Source of the DNA: Methylococcus sp. Mc7
GTDB lineage: Bacteria > Pseudomonadota > Gammaproteobacteria > Methylococcales > Methylococcaceae
Direction of reading: 5' to 3'
NCBI RefSeq assembly: GCF_019285515.1
Contig: NZ_CP079095.1
Coordinates: 3,318,501-3,382,500, forward strand
DNA: 64,000 bases
The notes beneath the pieces were generated by a model. The model had not been told where the DNA came from. It searched no databases and worked only from the letters and a program-made list of their open reading frames with translations. A program made the translations under genes and the position numbers. Shown here in pieces: positions 15,404 to 24,499 of this stretch (its first letter is position 1; every line of letters begins with the position of its first letter).

Positions 15404-15419
15404 ATGCTCCTGGGAGCAT
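15404..15419. promoter_or_regulatory. Perfect 16-bp palindrome upstream of the 117-aa gene
   Basis: ATGCTCCTGGGAGCAT reads as 7-bp perfect arms (ATGCTCC/GGAGCAT) around TG. It lies 37-52 bp before the start codon and could be an operator or a 5' leader hairpin. The loop-side bases again contain CTCC/GGAG. Confidence 0.35.
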
Positions 15420-15601
15420 GAAAACATTATGCCAACATCATTGCCGGGGTATGAAAGCTTTGGTGCGTGCATGGAGTAAATGCTGAATCAACGCGATGGC
15501 TGTATGATTTTCCCGCCGGCTGCGGCGTATGCCGCAGTGAGCGGGGCAATAGCCTGAACGCCGGGGTGGACCGCCGGCCGGTTGACGGGACGGGGTCTGA
15601 T

Positions 15602-15629
15602 CGAATACTGTTCATAAAAACAGTATTCG
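15602..15629. promoter_or_regulatory. LexA box of the lexA-imuA-imuB-dnaE2 operon
   Basis: CTG at 15608-15610 and CAG at 15621-15623 are exactly 10 nt apart with an AT-rich centre (TTCATAAAAA), the gammaproteobacterial SOS box. The palindrome extends outward (CGAATACTG/CAGTATTCG) and ends one base before the lexA start codon, so LexA would repress its own gene and the downstream polymerase genes. Confidence 0.9.
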
Positions 15630-15630
15630 T

Positions 15631-16248
15631 ATGCCGAGCATGAAGCCCCTGACTGTCCGCCAGCGCGAAATCCTGGACTGCATCCGCCGCAGCGTGGAAG
15701 ACGAAGGTTCCCCCCCCACCATCGCCGAGATCGCCCGCGCCATCGGGGTCAATTCGCCCCACGGGGTGCGCGAGCAGTTGCGCGCGCTGGAGCGCAAGGG
15801 CGTGATCGAGCTGATCCCTTCCGCCTCGCGCGGCATCCGCCTGCTCGCCAAGGCCGAGGAGCCCGGCTTGCCCCTGATCGGCAAGGTCGCGGCGGGACGG
15901 CCGCTGATGACCGAGGCCCAGGTCGAGCGCCACTGCCGGCTGGGGCCGGAGCTGTTCGAGCACAAGGGCGATTATCTGCTGCGGGTCCAGGGCATGAGCA
16001 TGCGCGACGCCGGCATCATCGACGGCGACCTGCTGGTGGTGCAGCAGGCGCAGGAAGCCCGCTCCGGCCAGATCGTGGTGGCGCGCCTCCACGACGAGGT
16101 GACCGTGAAGCGCCTGCGGCTGGAAGGCGCCGTGGGCTATCTGGAGCCCGCCAATCCCGAGTTTTCCGTCATCGCCGTCGATCTGGAACGCCAGCCGCTT
16201 TGCATCGAGGGCATCGTGGTCGGCGTGATCCGCACCCGGGTGGACTGA
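15631..16248 (+). CDS. lexA: LexA repressor
   Basis: 205 residues. The N-terminal winged helix (L-T-V-R-Q-R-E-I-L-D; P-P-T-I-A-E-I-A-R-A-I-G-V) binds DNA. The autocleavage site is Ala88-Gly89 in K-V-A-A-G-R-P, and the Ser/Lys dyad is Ser123 (Q-G-M-S-M-R-D) and Lys160 (T-V-K-R). It represses SOS genes and cleaves itself on RecA filaments. It is the first gene of the mutagenesis cassette and its stop shares a base with the imuA start. ATG 15640 is an alternative start. Confidence 0.95.
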   Translation: MPSMKPLTVRQREILDCIRRSVEDEGSPPTIAEIARAIGVNSPHGVREQLRALERKGVIELIPSASRGIRLLAKAEEPGLPLIGKVAAGRPLMTEAQVERHCRLGPELFEHKGDYLLRVQGMSMRDAGIIDGDLLVVQQAQEARSGQIVVARLHDEVTVKRLRLEGAVGYLEPANPEFSVIAVDLERQPLCIEGIVVGVIRTRVD

Positions 16249-16871
16249 TGGCCGGGAAGGCGGAGGCACTGGCCGAGCTGCTGGACCGCGACCCGCGGGT
16301 CTGGCGCGGGCGCCGGCCGGCAGCCTGGCGGGCGCCGGTCATCCCCAGCGGTCATGCGGCGCTGGATGCGGCACTGCCGGGCGGCGGCTGGCCGGCGGGT
16401 GCCCTGACCGAGATCGTCGCGCCGCTCCAGGGCATCGGCGAACTGCGGCTGCTGCTGCCGCTGATGCGGCGCATCGCCGGGGACGGCCGCCGGCTGGTGT
16501 GGGTCGCGCCGCCGTTCGAGCCTTATGCGCCGGCGCTGGTCCAGGCCGGGGTCGAGATCGGGCGGATGCTGGTGGTGTCGGTCGCGGACCGCAGGCGAGA
16601 TTTGGGCTGGGCGCTGGAACTGCTGCTGCGCCATCCCGAGACCGGTCTGGTGCTGGCCTGGCCCCGGACGCTGCCGCCATCCGCCTGGCGCCGTCTGCAG
16701 TTGGCGGCGGCGGAAAGCGGCGCGCTCGGCATGCTGTTCTCCGACGGCGCTGCCGGCGGCACGGCGGCGGCACTGCGTCTGAGTCTCGAGGTCTGCGAAG
16801 CCGGGCTGGAACTGCGGATACTCAAGGCCCGCGGCGGCTTCGGCGGGGCGCGCATCCGCTTGATGCTGTGA
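16248..16871 (+). CDS. imuA: ImuA, translesion synthesis accessory protein
   Basis: A 207-residue RecA/SulA-like protein. The region P-S-G-H-A-A-L-D-A-A-L-P-G-G-G-W-P-A-G-A-L-T-E-I is the conserved family opening, followed by R-L-V-W-V-A-P-P and a C-terminal R-I-R-L-M-L. In the lexA-imuA-imuB-dnaE2 cassette, ImuA and ImuB recruit DnaE2 to damaged forks. The Walker A motif of RecA is degenerate here, as usual in this family. Start chosen at ATG 16248 because it overlaps the lexA stop (TGATG). Confidence 0.9.
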   Translation: MAGKAEALAELLDRDPRVWRGRRPAAWRAPVIPSGHAALDAALPGGGWPAGALTEIVAPLQGIGELRLLLPLMRRIAGDGRRLVWVAPPFEPYAPALVQAGVEIGRMLVVSVADRRRDLGWALELLLRHPETGLVLAWPRTLPPSAWRRLQLAAAESGALGMLFSDGAAGGTAAALRLSLEVCEAGLELRILKARGGFGGARIRLML

Positions 16872-16878
16872 GGGCGCC

Positions 16879-18357
16879 ATGGCCCTGGCGCGCGCTTATC
16901 ATTTCCCCTCTCTCCCGGCGGAACCGCCATGCGAGGCCCCCGCGGCCGAGGCCGCGCCGCTCTGGCTGGCGCTGCATTTCCCCGCGCTTGCGCTGGAGGC
17001 TTTGGGGGTCGCGGCGCCCGAACCGCTCGCCGTCACCGAAGCCGGTGGCGGCCGGCTCCGGGTTCACAGTGCTTCGGCGGCAGCCGAAGCGCAAGGTGTC
17101 GCCCCCGGCATGGCCTTGGCCGAAGCCCAGGCGCTCTGTCCCGGGCTGACGCCAGTGAACCGTGATCCGGAGGCCGAGCAGCGTACCCTTTCCCGGCTGG
17201 CGGAACGCTGCCTGCGATTCACCCCCTGGATCAGCCTGGACTTCCCGGCTACCCTGCAATTGGAGGTCCGCGGCAGCCTGCGGCTGTTCGGCGGGCCGGA
17301 GGCGCTGGCCGAAAAAGCGTGCCAAACCAGCGCGGCGGAGGGCCACGCGGTGCAATGCGGTCTGGCACCGACGCCCGCGGCGGCTTGGCTGCTGGCGCGG
17401 GCAGGGTTCCCGGCGCCGGTGCTCGAGGCCGGGGCGTTGCGTTCCGCGCTGGGCGACCTATCCATCGCCGCGCTGGGCATCGACGATAGGCTCACCGGCC
17501 GCCTGGCCCGTGCCGGACTGCGGGTGCTGCGCGATCTCTGGCGCATGCCGCGGGATGGCCTGGCGCGCCGCTACGGCCGCGATCTGCAGCGGCGGCTGGA
17601 CGAGGCCGCGGGCAGCCGGCCGCAGCCGCTGCGGCAGTTCCATGCCCCACCCCGGTTCCGCGCCGAGCGCGAACTGGCGATGGAAACCGAAGACCTGACC
17701 CAGGTTTTCCCGCTGGTCGAAGCCCTGCTGGCGGAATTCGAGGCTTTCCTGAGGAGCCGCGATGCCGTCGCCGCCGGGCTGGAACTCGAACTGCGGCATG
17801 CCCGCGCCGCGCCGATGCGGGTTTGCTTAAGGCCACGCCGGGCGGGACGGGAGGCCCGGCAATTCGCAGCCCTGCTGCGCGAGCGGCTGGACCGGCTGGC
17901 GCTGGCCGCCCCCGTTCGTGGCTTGCTGCTGCGAAGCGCCGGCCTCCAGCCGTTCACGCTGCCGATGGTGGATCTGTTCGCGCCCGAGGCGGCCAGCGGG
18001 GAGGCTTGGGACGAACTGCTCGACCGCCTCCAGGCCAGGCTGGGACCGCAGGCCTTGCGCCAGCCCGTGCTCCGCGCCGATCACCGGCCGGAGCGGACGG
18101 AATCCGGCGACGCGCCCCGCAGCGGCGAGGCGGCGCGATCGCCCCGGCCGCTGTGGCTGCTGCCTCGGCCTCGGCTTTTATCCAAGCGGGACATCCGCAT
18201 CCTGCCCGAGTGCGAGCGGATCGAAACCGGCTGGTGGGACGGCGGGCCGGTGCGGCGCGATTATCACGTGGCGGTCGACGAGGCCGGGGCGCGGCTGTGG
18301 GTCTACGGCGACGCCGGCACGGCGGGTCCCTGGCATTTGCACGGCCTGTTCGGCTGA
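16879..18357 (+). CDS. imuB: ImuB, Y-family polymerase-like protein
   Basis: 492 residues related to DNA polymerase IV/V (Y family): L-W-L-A-L-H-F-P-A-L-A-L-E near residue 28, the fingers/palm region, L-G-I-D-D-R-L-T-G-R-L-A-R-A-G helix-hairpin-helix at about 197, and a little-finger region, ending in a domain that binds other mutasome subunits. The catalytic acidic residues of true Y polymerases (D-x-D, S-I-D-E) are not recognisable, consistent with the adaptor role known for ImuB. It sits 7 bp after imuA and 5 bp before dnaE2. Confidence 0.92.
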   Translation: MALARAYHFPSLPAEPPCEAPAAEAAPLWLALHFPALALEALGVAAPEPLAVTEAGGGRLRVHSASAAAEAQGVAPGMALAEAQALCPGLTPVNRDPEAEQRTLSRLAERCLRFTPWISLDFPATLQLEVRGSLRLFGGPEALAEKACQTSAAEGHAVQCGLAPTPAAAWLLARAGFPAPVLEAGALRSALGDLSIAALGIDDRLTGRLARAGLRVLRDLWRMPRDGLARRYGRDLQRRLDEAAGSRPQPLRQFHAPPRFRAERELAMETEDLTQVFPLVEALLAEFEAFLRSRDAVAAGLELELRHARAAPMRVCLRPRRAGREARQFAALLRERLDRLALAAPVRGLLLRSAGLQPFTLPMVDLFAPEAASGEAWDELLDRLQARLGPQALRQPVLRADHRPERTESGDAPRSGEAARSPRPLWLLPRPRLLSKRDIRILPECERIETGWWDGGPVRRDYHVAVDEAGARLWVYGDAGTAGPWHLHGLFG

Positions 18358-18362
18358 GTCCG

Positions 18363-21300
18363 ATGTTCGCCGAGCTGCATGCCTTGAGCAATTTCAGCTT
18401 CCTGCGCGGCGCCTCGCATCCCAAGGAACTGGTCGCCGAAGCGGCCCGGTTGGGCTATGCGGCGCTGGCGCTCACCGACGAATGCTCGCTGGCCGGCGCG
18501 GTGCGCGCCCATGCCGAGGCCAAGACGCTCGGCTTCAAGCTCATCATCGGCGCCGAATTCCGTCTGGGGGACGGCCCCAAGCTGGTGCTGCTGGCGATGG
18601 ACCGCCGCGGCTACGGCCAGCTCGCGGCCTTCATCACCCTGGGCCGGCGGGCGGCGGAGAAAGGGGAATACCGGCTGCTCCGCCATCAGTTAGAAACCCA
18701 CGGGCTCGACCATTGCCTCACGCTCTGGCTGCCGGAAGACGCGCCGGATGCCGAAACCGGCGCCTGGCTGGCACGGCTGTTCCCGGCCCGCTGCTGGATC
18801 GGCGTCGAGCTGTTCCTGGGCGGAGAAGACAGACGCCGCCTCTCCACCCTGCAGGCGCTGGGCGAGCGGCTGGGGCTGCCCCTGGTTGCCTGCAACGACG
18901 TCCACATGCATGCCCGCGAGCGCCAGCCGCTGCAGGACACCCTGACCGCCATCCGTCTCGGCCAGCCGCTGGCGGAACTCGGCTACGAACTGTTTCCGAA
19001 CGGCGAGCGCCATCTGCGCCCCGTCGAATCCCTGGCGCGGATTTATCCGCGGGCACTCCTCGAAGAATCGCTGCGCATCGCCGAACGCTGCCGGTTTTCG
19101 CTGGACGAGCTGCGCTACGAATACCCGGCCGAGCTGGTGCCGGACGGCTACACGGCCATCGTCTGGCTGCGCGAACTGACCCGGCAAGGCATGGCGCGAC
19201 GCTGGCCGGAAGGCGCGCCCGACAAGGTGCGGCGGCAGGTCGAGCACGAGTTGGAACTGATCGGCGCCATGGCTTACGAGCCGTTCTTCCTGACCGTGCA
19301 CGACGTGGTCGAGTTCGCCCGCAGCCGCGGCATCCTGTGCCAGGGCAGGGGATCGGCGGCCAATTCGGCGGTGTGCTATTGCCTCGGGATCACCGAGGTC
19401 GACCCGGCCCGGCTCGACCTGTTGTTCGAGCGCTTCATCTCCAAGGAGCGCAACGAGCCCCCCGACATCGACGTGGATTTCGAGCACGAGCGGCGCGAGG
19501 AGGTCATCCAGTACATCTACCGCAAGTACGGCCGCCACCGGGCGGCGCTGGCGGCCAGCCTCGTCACCTACCGCATCAGGAGCGCGGTGCGCGACGTCGC
19601 CCGCGCCCTGGGCTTTTCGCCGTCGCGGATCGATGCCGTGGCGCGGGTGCTCGACCGCCACGGCGTCGCGGAGACGCTGCCCGAGCGCCTGGCCGAAGCC
19701 GGGTTCGCGCCCGAAAACCCGGCGGTGCGGCGTCTGCTGGCCCTGGTACAGACGCTGGTGGGTTTTCCCCGCCATCTGTCCCAGCACGTGGGCGGCTTCG
19801 TCATCGCCGCCGAGGATCTGTCGCACTGGGTGCCGGTGGAGAACGCCGCCATGCCCGAACGCACCGTGATCCAGTGGGACAAGGACGACCTGGAATCCTT
19901 AGGCCTCCTCAAGGTCGACGTCCTCTCCTTGGGCATGCTGACCGCGATCCGCAAGGCGCTGGGCTACGTGGGCAAGGGCCTGGGCCGACCGTTAGCGCTG
20001 GCCGACATCCCGCCGGAAGACCCGGCGGTGTATGAGATGCTGCAGCGGGCCGACAGCATCGGCGTATTCCAGGTGGAATCGCGGGCGCAGATGAGCATGC
20101 TGCCGAGGCTGCGGCCCAAGAGCTACTACGACCTGGTGATCCAGATCGCCATCGTCCGGCCCGGACCGATCCAGGGCGACATGGTGCATCCCTACCTGAC
20201 CCGGCGGGCCGGGCTGGAGCCGGTGTCCTATCCCAGCCCCGACGTGGAGAAGGTGCTGAAGCGGACGCTGGGTGTGCCGATCTTCCAGGAGCAGGTGATG
20301 CAACTGGCCATGGTCGCCGCCGGATTCACGCCGGGCGAGGCCGACCAACTGCGCCGCGCCATGGCCGCCTGGCACCGCAAAGGGGGGCTGGAGCCGTTCG
20401 AAAAGAAGCTGATGGACGGGATGCGCGAACGCGGCTACGAGGAGCGCTTCGCCCGCCAGATCTACCGCCAGATCCAGGGCTTTGGCGAATACGGCTTTCC
20501 CGAGTCGCATTCCGCCAGCTTCGCCCTCCTGGCCTACGTCTCGGCCTGGCTCAAGTGCCACCATCCCGCCGCCTTCGCCTGCGCCCTCCTCAACAGCCAG
20601 CCGATGGGCTTCTACGGCCCCTCCCAGCTCATCCAGGACGCCCGCCGCCACGGCGTCGCAGTGCGCCCGATCGACGTCAACCACAGCGACTGGGATTGTG
20701 CGCTGGAGCCGGGTGACTCGCCCGTTCCGGCCCTTCGGCTGGGTCTGCGCCTGGTCAACGGATTTTCGTCCGCTGCGGCACGACGCCTGAGCGAAGCCCG
20801 CCGGCAGGGACCGTTCCAAAGCGTCCAGGACCTCGCCAGCCGCGCCCGGCTCGAGCGCCGCGAGCTGGAGGCACTGGCCGCCGCCGACGCCCTGCGCGGG
20901 CTCGGCGGCCACCGCCACCGCGCCTTCTGGGAAGCCGCCGGCGTAGAGACGCCGACCCCGCTCCATGCCGAACCGCAATTCGCCGAAGCCGCGCCCCTGC
21001 TGAGGAAACCGGGCGAAGCCGAGGACGTCATCGCCGACTACGCCGCCGCCGGCGCCAGCCTGCGCCGCCACCCCTTGAGTCTCCTGCGGGAACGGCTGGA
21101 CCGCCACGGCTTCCGCACCGCCGAAGCGCTATGGCAGGTGAGGAATGGCGCCATCGCCCGCGTCGCCGGCCTCGTGGTCTGCCGCCAGCGCCCCATGACC
21201 GCCAACGGCACCACCTTCGTCACCATCGAAGACGAAACCGGCCAGATCAACCTCATCGTCTGGCCCGCCACCGCCCAGGCCCAACGCCGTGCACTGCTGC

Positions 21301-21431
21301 GCGCCCACCTCCTCGCGGTATCCGGCACCGTGCAGCAGGAAGAAGGCGTATTGCACCTCGTCGCCGGGAGGCTGGAAGATATCGGAAAATGGCTGGACGG
21401 GTTGGTGGTAAAGTCCAGGGATTTTCAGTGA
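18363..21431 (+). CDS. dnaE2: Error-prone DNA polymerase DnaE2
   Basis: 1022 residues, normal for DnaE2. The PHP domain opens the protein (F-A-E-L-H-A-L-S-N-F-S-F-L-R-G-A-S-H-P). The C-family polymerase core carries P-D-I-D-V-D-F-E-H-E-R-R-E-E (two catalytic Asp) and later Q-W-D-K-D-D-L-E, and an OB-fold stands near the end (V-A-G-L-V-V-C-R-Q-R-P-M-T-A-N-G). With ImuA and ImuB it carries out SOS mutagenesis. ATG 18363 is the family start, 5 bp after imuB; a longer frame upstream is antisense to nothing and overlaps imuB. Confidence 0.95.
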   Translation: MFAELHALSNFSFLRGASHPKELVAEAARLGYAALALTDECSLAGAVRAHAEAKTLGFKLIIGAEFRLGDGPKLVLLAMDRRGYGQLAAFITLGRRAAEKGEYRLLRHQLETHGLDHCLTLWLPEDAPDAETGAWLARLFPARCWIGVELFLGGEDRRRLSTLQALGERLGLPLVACNDVHMHARERQPLQDTLTAIRLGQPLAELGYELFPNGERHLRPVESLARIYPRALLEESLRIAERCRFSLDELRYEYPAELVPDGYTAIVWLRELTRQGMARRWPEGAPDKVRRQVEHELELIGAMAYEPFFLTVHDVVEFARSRGILCQGRGSAANSAVCYCLGITEVDPARLDLLFERFISKERNEPPDIDVDFEHERREEVIQYIYRKYGRHRAALAASLVTYRIRSAVRDVARALGFSPSRIDAVARVLDRHGVAETLPERLAEAGFAPENPAVRRLLALVQTLVGFPRHLSQHVGGFVIAAEDLSHWVPVENAAMPERTVIQWDKDDLESLGLLKVDVLSLGMLTAIRKALGYVGKGLGRPLALADIPPEDPAVYEMLQRADSIGVFQVESRAQMSMLPRLRPKSYYDLVIQIAIVRPGPIQGDMVHPYLTRRAGLEPVSYPSPDVEKVLKRTLGVPIFQEQVMQLAMVAAGFTPGEADQLRRAMAAWHRKGGLEPFEKKLMDGMRERGYEERFARQIYRQIQGFGEYGFPESHSASFALLAYVSAWLKCHHPAAFACALLNSQPMGFYGPSQLIQDARRHGVAVRPIDVNHSDWDCALEPGDSPVPALRLGLRLVNGFSSAAARRLSEARRQGPFQSVQDLASRARLERRELEALAAADALRGLGGHRHRAFWEAAGVETPTPLHAEPQFAEAAPLLRKPGEAEDVIADYAAAGASLRRHPLSLLRERLDRHGFRTAEALWQVRNGAIARVAGLVVCRQRPMTANGTTFVTIEDETGQINLIVWPATAQAQRRALLRAHLLAVSGTVQQEEGVLHLVAGRLEDIGKWLDGLVVKSRDFQ

Positions 21432-21658
21432 TGGTCAGAAATGGAAGGTAACATGCCCAAGCACCCTGCCGTTATTTCCGTAGACTGTTCTCGATGTTAG
21501 ATGTCCGTTAGGCACGGCCACGGGCTCTGGGAATTGGCCATTGCCGGTGACGGTTTATACAAAAACGCACCGTTTACAAACCGGGTGCGGACGGAAATTG
21601 GCCCACCCATCCATGACCCCGAGCTATCGAGGTAGCGGTAGGGACCGTATGCGCCGTT
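21432..21658. other. Intergenic gap between convergent genes, no feature seen
   Basis: About 227 bp between the dnaE2 stop and the acetolactate decarboxylase stop. I see no gene, no T-tailed hairpin and no copy of the hairpin repeats found elsewhere in the window. Confidence 0.5.
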
Positions 21659-22441
21659 TCAGCTCTCCGCCTCGTGTATGGCCTCGTCCTGATCCTTCGC
21701 CAGGTCCGCGTCGAGAAAAGCCCCGCATTCGGGTACCGCCATCCGGAATTGGGAAGTGACGTCGATGTCGACTTCCGCCTCGCGCATGATGAAGTCCAGC
21801 ACGTGGCCGCCGACGGTTTCGGCCTTGTCCAGGAAATGCACGTGGTAGCCGGCGACGTTGACGCCCTGGGTGTAGTCGGGGAAGCGGAAGCCCACCAGGG
21901 TGCCTTCGAGGTTTTCGTATTCGAACTCCGGCTGCCGGCGGGCGACTTCGACCAGGGGCGGGTAGGGCTTGTGCTGGCGGGGCACGGTCCGGACCCGGAT
22001 GTGATCGAAATGCGCCCGTACCCGGATCGCATAGAAGATGTTCTTGCTGGGCACGGCCTTGTCGACGGCGGCCTGGAACTGCTTCCAGTCGATCGGATCG
22101 GGCCAGGCCACCCGCACGGTCGGGTCGAACAGCGTCACCACCGCAAACGGCGTCTTGGCCGTGGGCGGCACCGGATACGCCTTGCCGTCCGACTTGATCT
22201 GGAAGAACCGTCCGTCGAGGGCGATCATCTCGCCATCCAGCGCGTTGAAGGTGCCCAGGCCGAAATCGCCGCGCCCGGCCAGTTCGCCGTAGGTCGTATC
22301 GCCGTCGTAGACGCCTTCCATCAGCGCACCGATGGTGGATGCCTGGAACACCTCATTGTCCTCGCGGCCTAGCGGGTGGAACAAATCGCCTTTCTGCTGG
22401 TGGCTGCGGAAGGCTTGGATGAAGATGTCGTCGATGGCCAC
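21659..22441 (-). CDS. budA: Alpha-acetolactate decarboxylase
   Basis: 260 residues. The family's N-terminal block (F-Q-A-S-T-I-G-A-L-M-E-G-V-Y-D-G, then G-D-F-G-L-G-T-F-N-A-L-D-G-E-M) and the zinc-binding region (G-Y-H-V-H-F-L-D-K-A-E-T-V-G-G-H-V-L-D-F) are intact, supplying the three metal histidines. It converts 2-acetolactate to acetoin. It follows the acetolactate synthase gene by 18 bp on the same strand, giving a two-step pyruvate-to-acetoin route. No butanediol dehydrogenase or regulator (AlsR/BudR) is adjacent. Confidence 0.93.
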   Translation of the reverse strand: MAIDDIFIQAFRSHQQKGDLFHPLGREDNEVFQASTIGALMEGVYDGDTTYGELAGRGDFGLGTFNALDGEMIALDGRFFQIKSDGKAYPVPPTAKTPFAVVTLFDPTVRVAWPDPIDWKQFQAAVDKAVPSKNIFYAIRVRAHFDHIRVRTVPRQHKPYPPLVEVARRQPEFEYENLEGTLVGFRFPDYTQGVNVAGYHVHFLDKAETVGGHVLDFIMREAEVDIDVTSQFRMAVPECGAFLDADLAKDQDEAIHEAES

Positions 22442-22459
22442 GTTGGGGTCTCCTCGAGT

Positions 22460-24121
22460 TCAGTGTTGGGCAGAGGCGTTGATCGCATCGACCAGGTCGG
22501 CGTTGTCGCTGTAGTCGATGGGGACTTCGATCAGCACCGGGGTGTCGGCTACGAGTGCCTGTTTCAGCACCGGGACGACGTCGTCCGCGGATTCGATCCG
22601 GTAGCCGGTGGCGCCGAAGGCTTCCGCCAGCTTGACGAAATCGGTGGGGCCGAATTCGGCGCCGAAGCTGCGCCCGTAGTCGCGCATCTGCAGGCTGTGG
22701 ATCAGGTTGTAGCCGCCGTCTTTCCAGACGACGTGCACGATCGGCAGTTTCAGCCGCACCGCGGTTTCCAGTTCCATGCAGGTCATGAGGAAAGAGCCGT
22801 CGCCGGAGACCGAAACCACCTTCTTGCCGGGCCGGGCCAGGGCCGCGCCGATGGCCCAGGGCAGGGCGACGCCCATGGTCTGGTGGCCCATGCTGAACAG
22901 CAGGTGGCGCGGAGCGTAGCAGAAGAAATAGCGGGCCATCCAGATTTCGTGGGCGCCGACGTCGCAGGTCACCGTCACCTCGTCGTCCAGCGTGGCCCGC
23001 AGGTCGTGGATGAAGCGCAAAGGGTGGATCGGCGCCCCGGCAAGCGCGGCGCCGCGGCCTTGTTCCTCCAGCAGGCGCCGCCGCGCCTCGGCCACGGCGG
23101 GGCGTTCGGCAGGCGCTCTGATCTGGAGGCGGCTGCTGAGCGCGTCCAGGTTGTCTGCGATGTCGCCGAGCAGTTCGGCCGCCGGGCGATAGGCCCGGTC
23201 GAGAGTGGCGGGCAGGGCGTCCAGGTGGATCACCTGTGACCGGGGCGAAACCCAGGCGGAGGGCTCGTATTCGATCGGGTCGTAGCCGATGGCGAGCACC
23301 CGGTCGGCCTGGCGCAGCACGTCGTCGCCCGGTTGGTTGAGCACGTAGCCGACCCGGCCGACGAAGTGTTCCACCAGGTCGCGGGAGAGGGTCCCGGCGG
23401 CCTCGAAGGTCATGGCCACGGGCAGCGGATGGCGGCTGAGAAACCTGCGCACCGCGTCGGCCACGGGGGGCGTGCCGGCACGTACGCCGAGCAGGATGGC
23501 TGGGTCCTCGGCCGTGTCAAGCAGGGCCGCGGCGCGTTCGATGACGTTGTCCGGAGCCGTTCCCCAGCAGGCGGAGTCGGGTGGAGCCAGGGCTTGGACG
23601 GAGACCGGCGCGGTGAGCATGTCGTTAGGCACCGAGACGTGGACTGCGCCGCAGCGCGGCGCCTGTGCGACGCGAAAGGCGTTGACCAGGATTTCCGACA
23701 CCGTGTTTGGTTCCTCGACCTCGACGCTCCACTTGGTGATCGGCGCGAACAGGCCCACCGAGTCCAGATTCATGTGGCTTTGCTTGAACTGCACGGCCCG
23801 CGGCACCTGGCCGGTAATGACCACCAGCGGATCGCGGTCCTCGGTGGCGGTCGCGACGCCGCAGACGGCGTTGATGAGGCCGGGACCCGAGGTGGTCAGC
23901 ACCACGCCGGGCTGGCCGGTGATCCGGCCCCAAGCCTGGGCCATGAAGGCCGCGCCGGTCTCGTCCCGGCAGACGATGAAGCGGGGGCCGCGTTCGGCCA
24001 GCACGTTCAAGATCGGGAGTATCGCGCCGCCGGGCACGCCGAAGACGTATTGGACATCTAGCGCTTGGAGGAAGTCGACCAGCAGGTCGGCGCCGGTGCG
24101 GGGCATTGATGTTTCAGTCAT
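22460..24121 (-). CDS. alsS: Acetolactate synthase, catabolic type
   Basis: 553 residues with all three TPP-enzyme domains. The catalytic Glu is Glu54 (C-R-D-E-T-G-A-A-F-M), the FAD/TPP-like central domain is present, and the C-terminal TPP motif begins G-D-G-S-F-L-M-T. No ilvN-like regulatory subunit follows; instead budA does, which marks the catabolic (acetoin) type. It condenses two pyruvates to 2-acetolactate with CO2 release. ATG 24121 and ATG 24106 are both possible. The upstream gap is filled by repeats, so the promoter must lie close to the start or within them. Confidence 0.88.
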   Translation of the reverse strand: MTETSMPRTGADLLVDFLQALDVQYVFGVPGGAILPILNVLAERGPRFIVCRDETGAAFMAQAWGRITGQPGVVLTTSGPGLINAVCGVATATEDRDPLVVITGQVPRAVQFKQSHMNLDSVGLFAPITKWSVEVEEPNTVSEILVNAFRVAQAPRCGAVHVSVPNDMLTAPVSVQALAPPDSACWGTAPDNVIERAAALLDTAEDPAILLGVRAGTPPVADAVRRFLSRHPLPVAMTFEAAGTLSRDLVEHFVGRVGYVLNQPGDDVLRQADRVLAIGYDPIEYEPSAWVSPRSQVIHLDALPATLDRAYRPAAELLGDIADNLDALSSRLQIRAPAERPAVAEARRRLLEEQGRGAALAGAPIHPLRFIHDLRATLDDEVTVTCDVGAHEIWMARYFFCYAPRHLLFSMGHQTMGVALPWAIGAALARPGKKVVSVSGDGSFLMTCMELETAVRLKLPIVHVVWKDGGYNLIHSLQMRDYGRSFGAEFGPTDFVKLAEAFGATGYRIESADDVVPVLKQALVADTPVLIEVPIDYSDNADLVDAINASAQH

Positions 24122-24152
24122 GGCTGGGTTCTCTGAATGCGTCGGTCGTTAA

Positions 24153-24239
24153 GGGAGCAAACGGGGTCGCACGGAGTGCGCCCGTAGGGTTTGCGGCAGG
24201 AAAGCCGCAAAACAGCGTAACCAAAGAAAATCCGCCCGA
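24153..24239 (-). repeat. Dispersed intergenic repeat, copy 2
   Basis: The reverse complement of this segment matches 3065-3152 almost base for base, including the TTTGCGGC/GCCGCAAA hairpin with loop TTTCCT and the CGCAC/GTGCG hairpin with loop TCC. It ends where the alsS leader begins. Confidence 0.85.
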
Positions 24240-24440
24240 CAGCCGCGAAAGCACTTGCGCTTCTACGAAAACCATCCATGGTTTTCGCCCTACGGGCCAG
24301 CCTACGGCTGTTCAGCTTTGCTCCTGGCAAAGTTGTCGCTTACCAAGAGGGGTCGACAGAAGGGGCTTCCATGCCCCTCTGTCGACGCGCCGCCTCCTTG
24401 CGGCGCCCCTGCGGGCTGATCCGCTTGGTAAGCTGCGATG
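24240..24440. repeat. Nested hairpin array between malic enzyme and alsS
   Basis: Several perfect stems follow copy 2: 24266-24287 (10 bp, loop CC), a 6-bp CTTTGC/GCAAAG with loop TCCTG near 24316-24332, and outer arms GCTTACCAAG (24338-24347) and CTTGGTAAGC (24424-24433). The outer arms enclose a TCGACAGA..GGGGC stem (24353-24385, loop TTCCAT) and a GCGCCG/CGGCGC stem (24387-24406, loop with CCTCC). No protein gene is present. Confidence 0.75.
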
Positions 24441-24499
24441 CTCGGCGCGGCTGAACGGGATTCAAGATCAAAAGCGGCAACGGCCATGCTTCGTATGAA

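Noticed and set aside
17823-18362. N-terminal extension of DnaE2 by 180 codons
   Set aside because: It lies inside imuB in another frame; ATG 18363 gives the conserved PHP-domain opening.
24118-24487. Short frames in the repeat region between alsS and malic enzyme, similar to frames near 3.1 kb
   Set aside because: The similarity comes from the shared non-coding repeat; frames differ between copies and contain no start signals.
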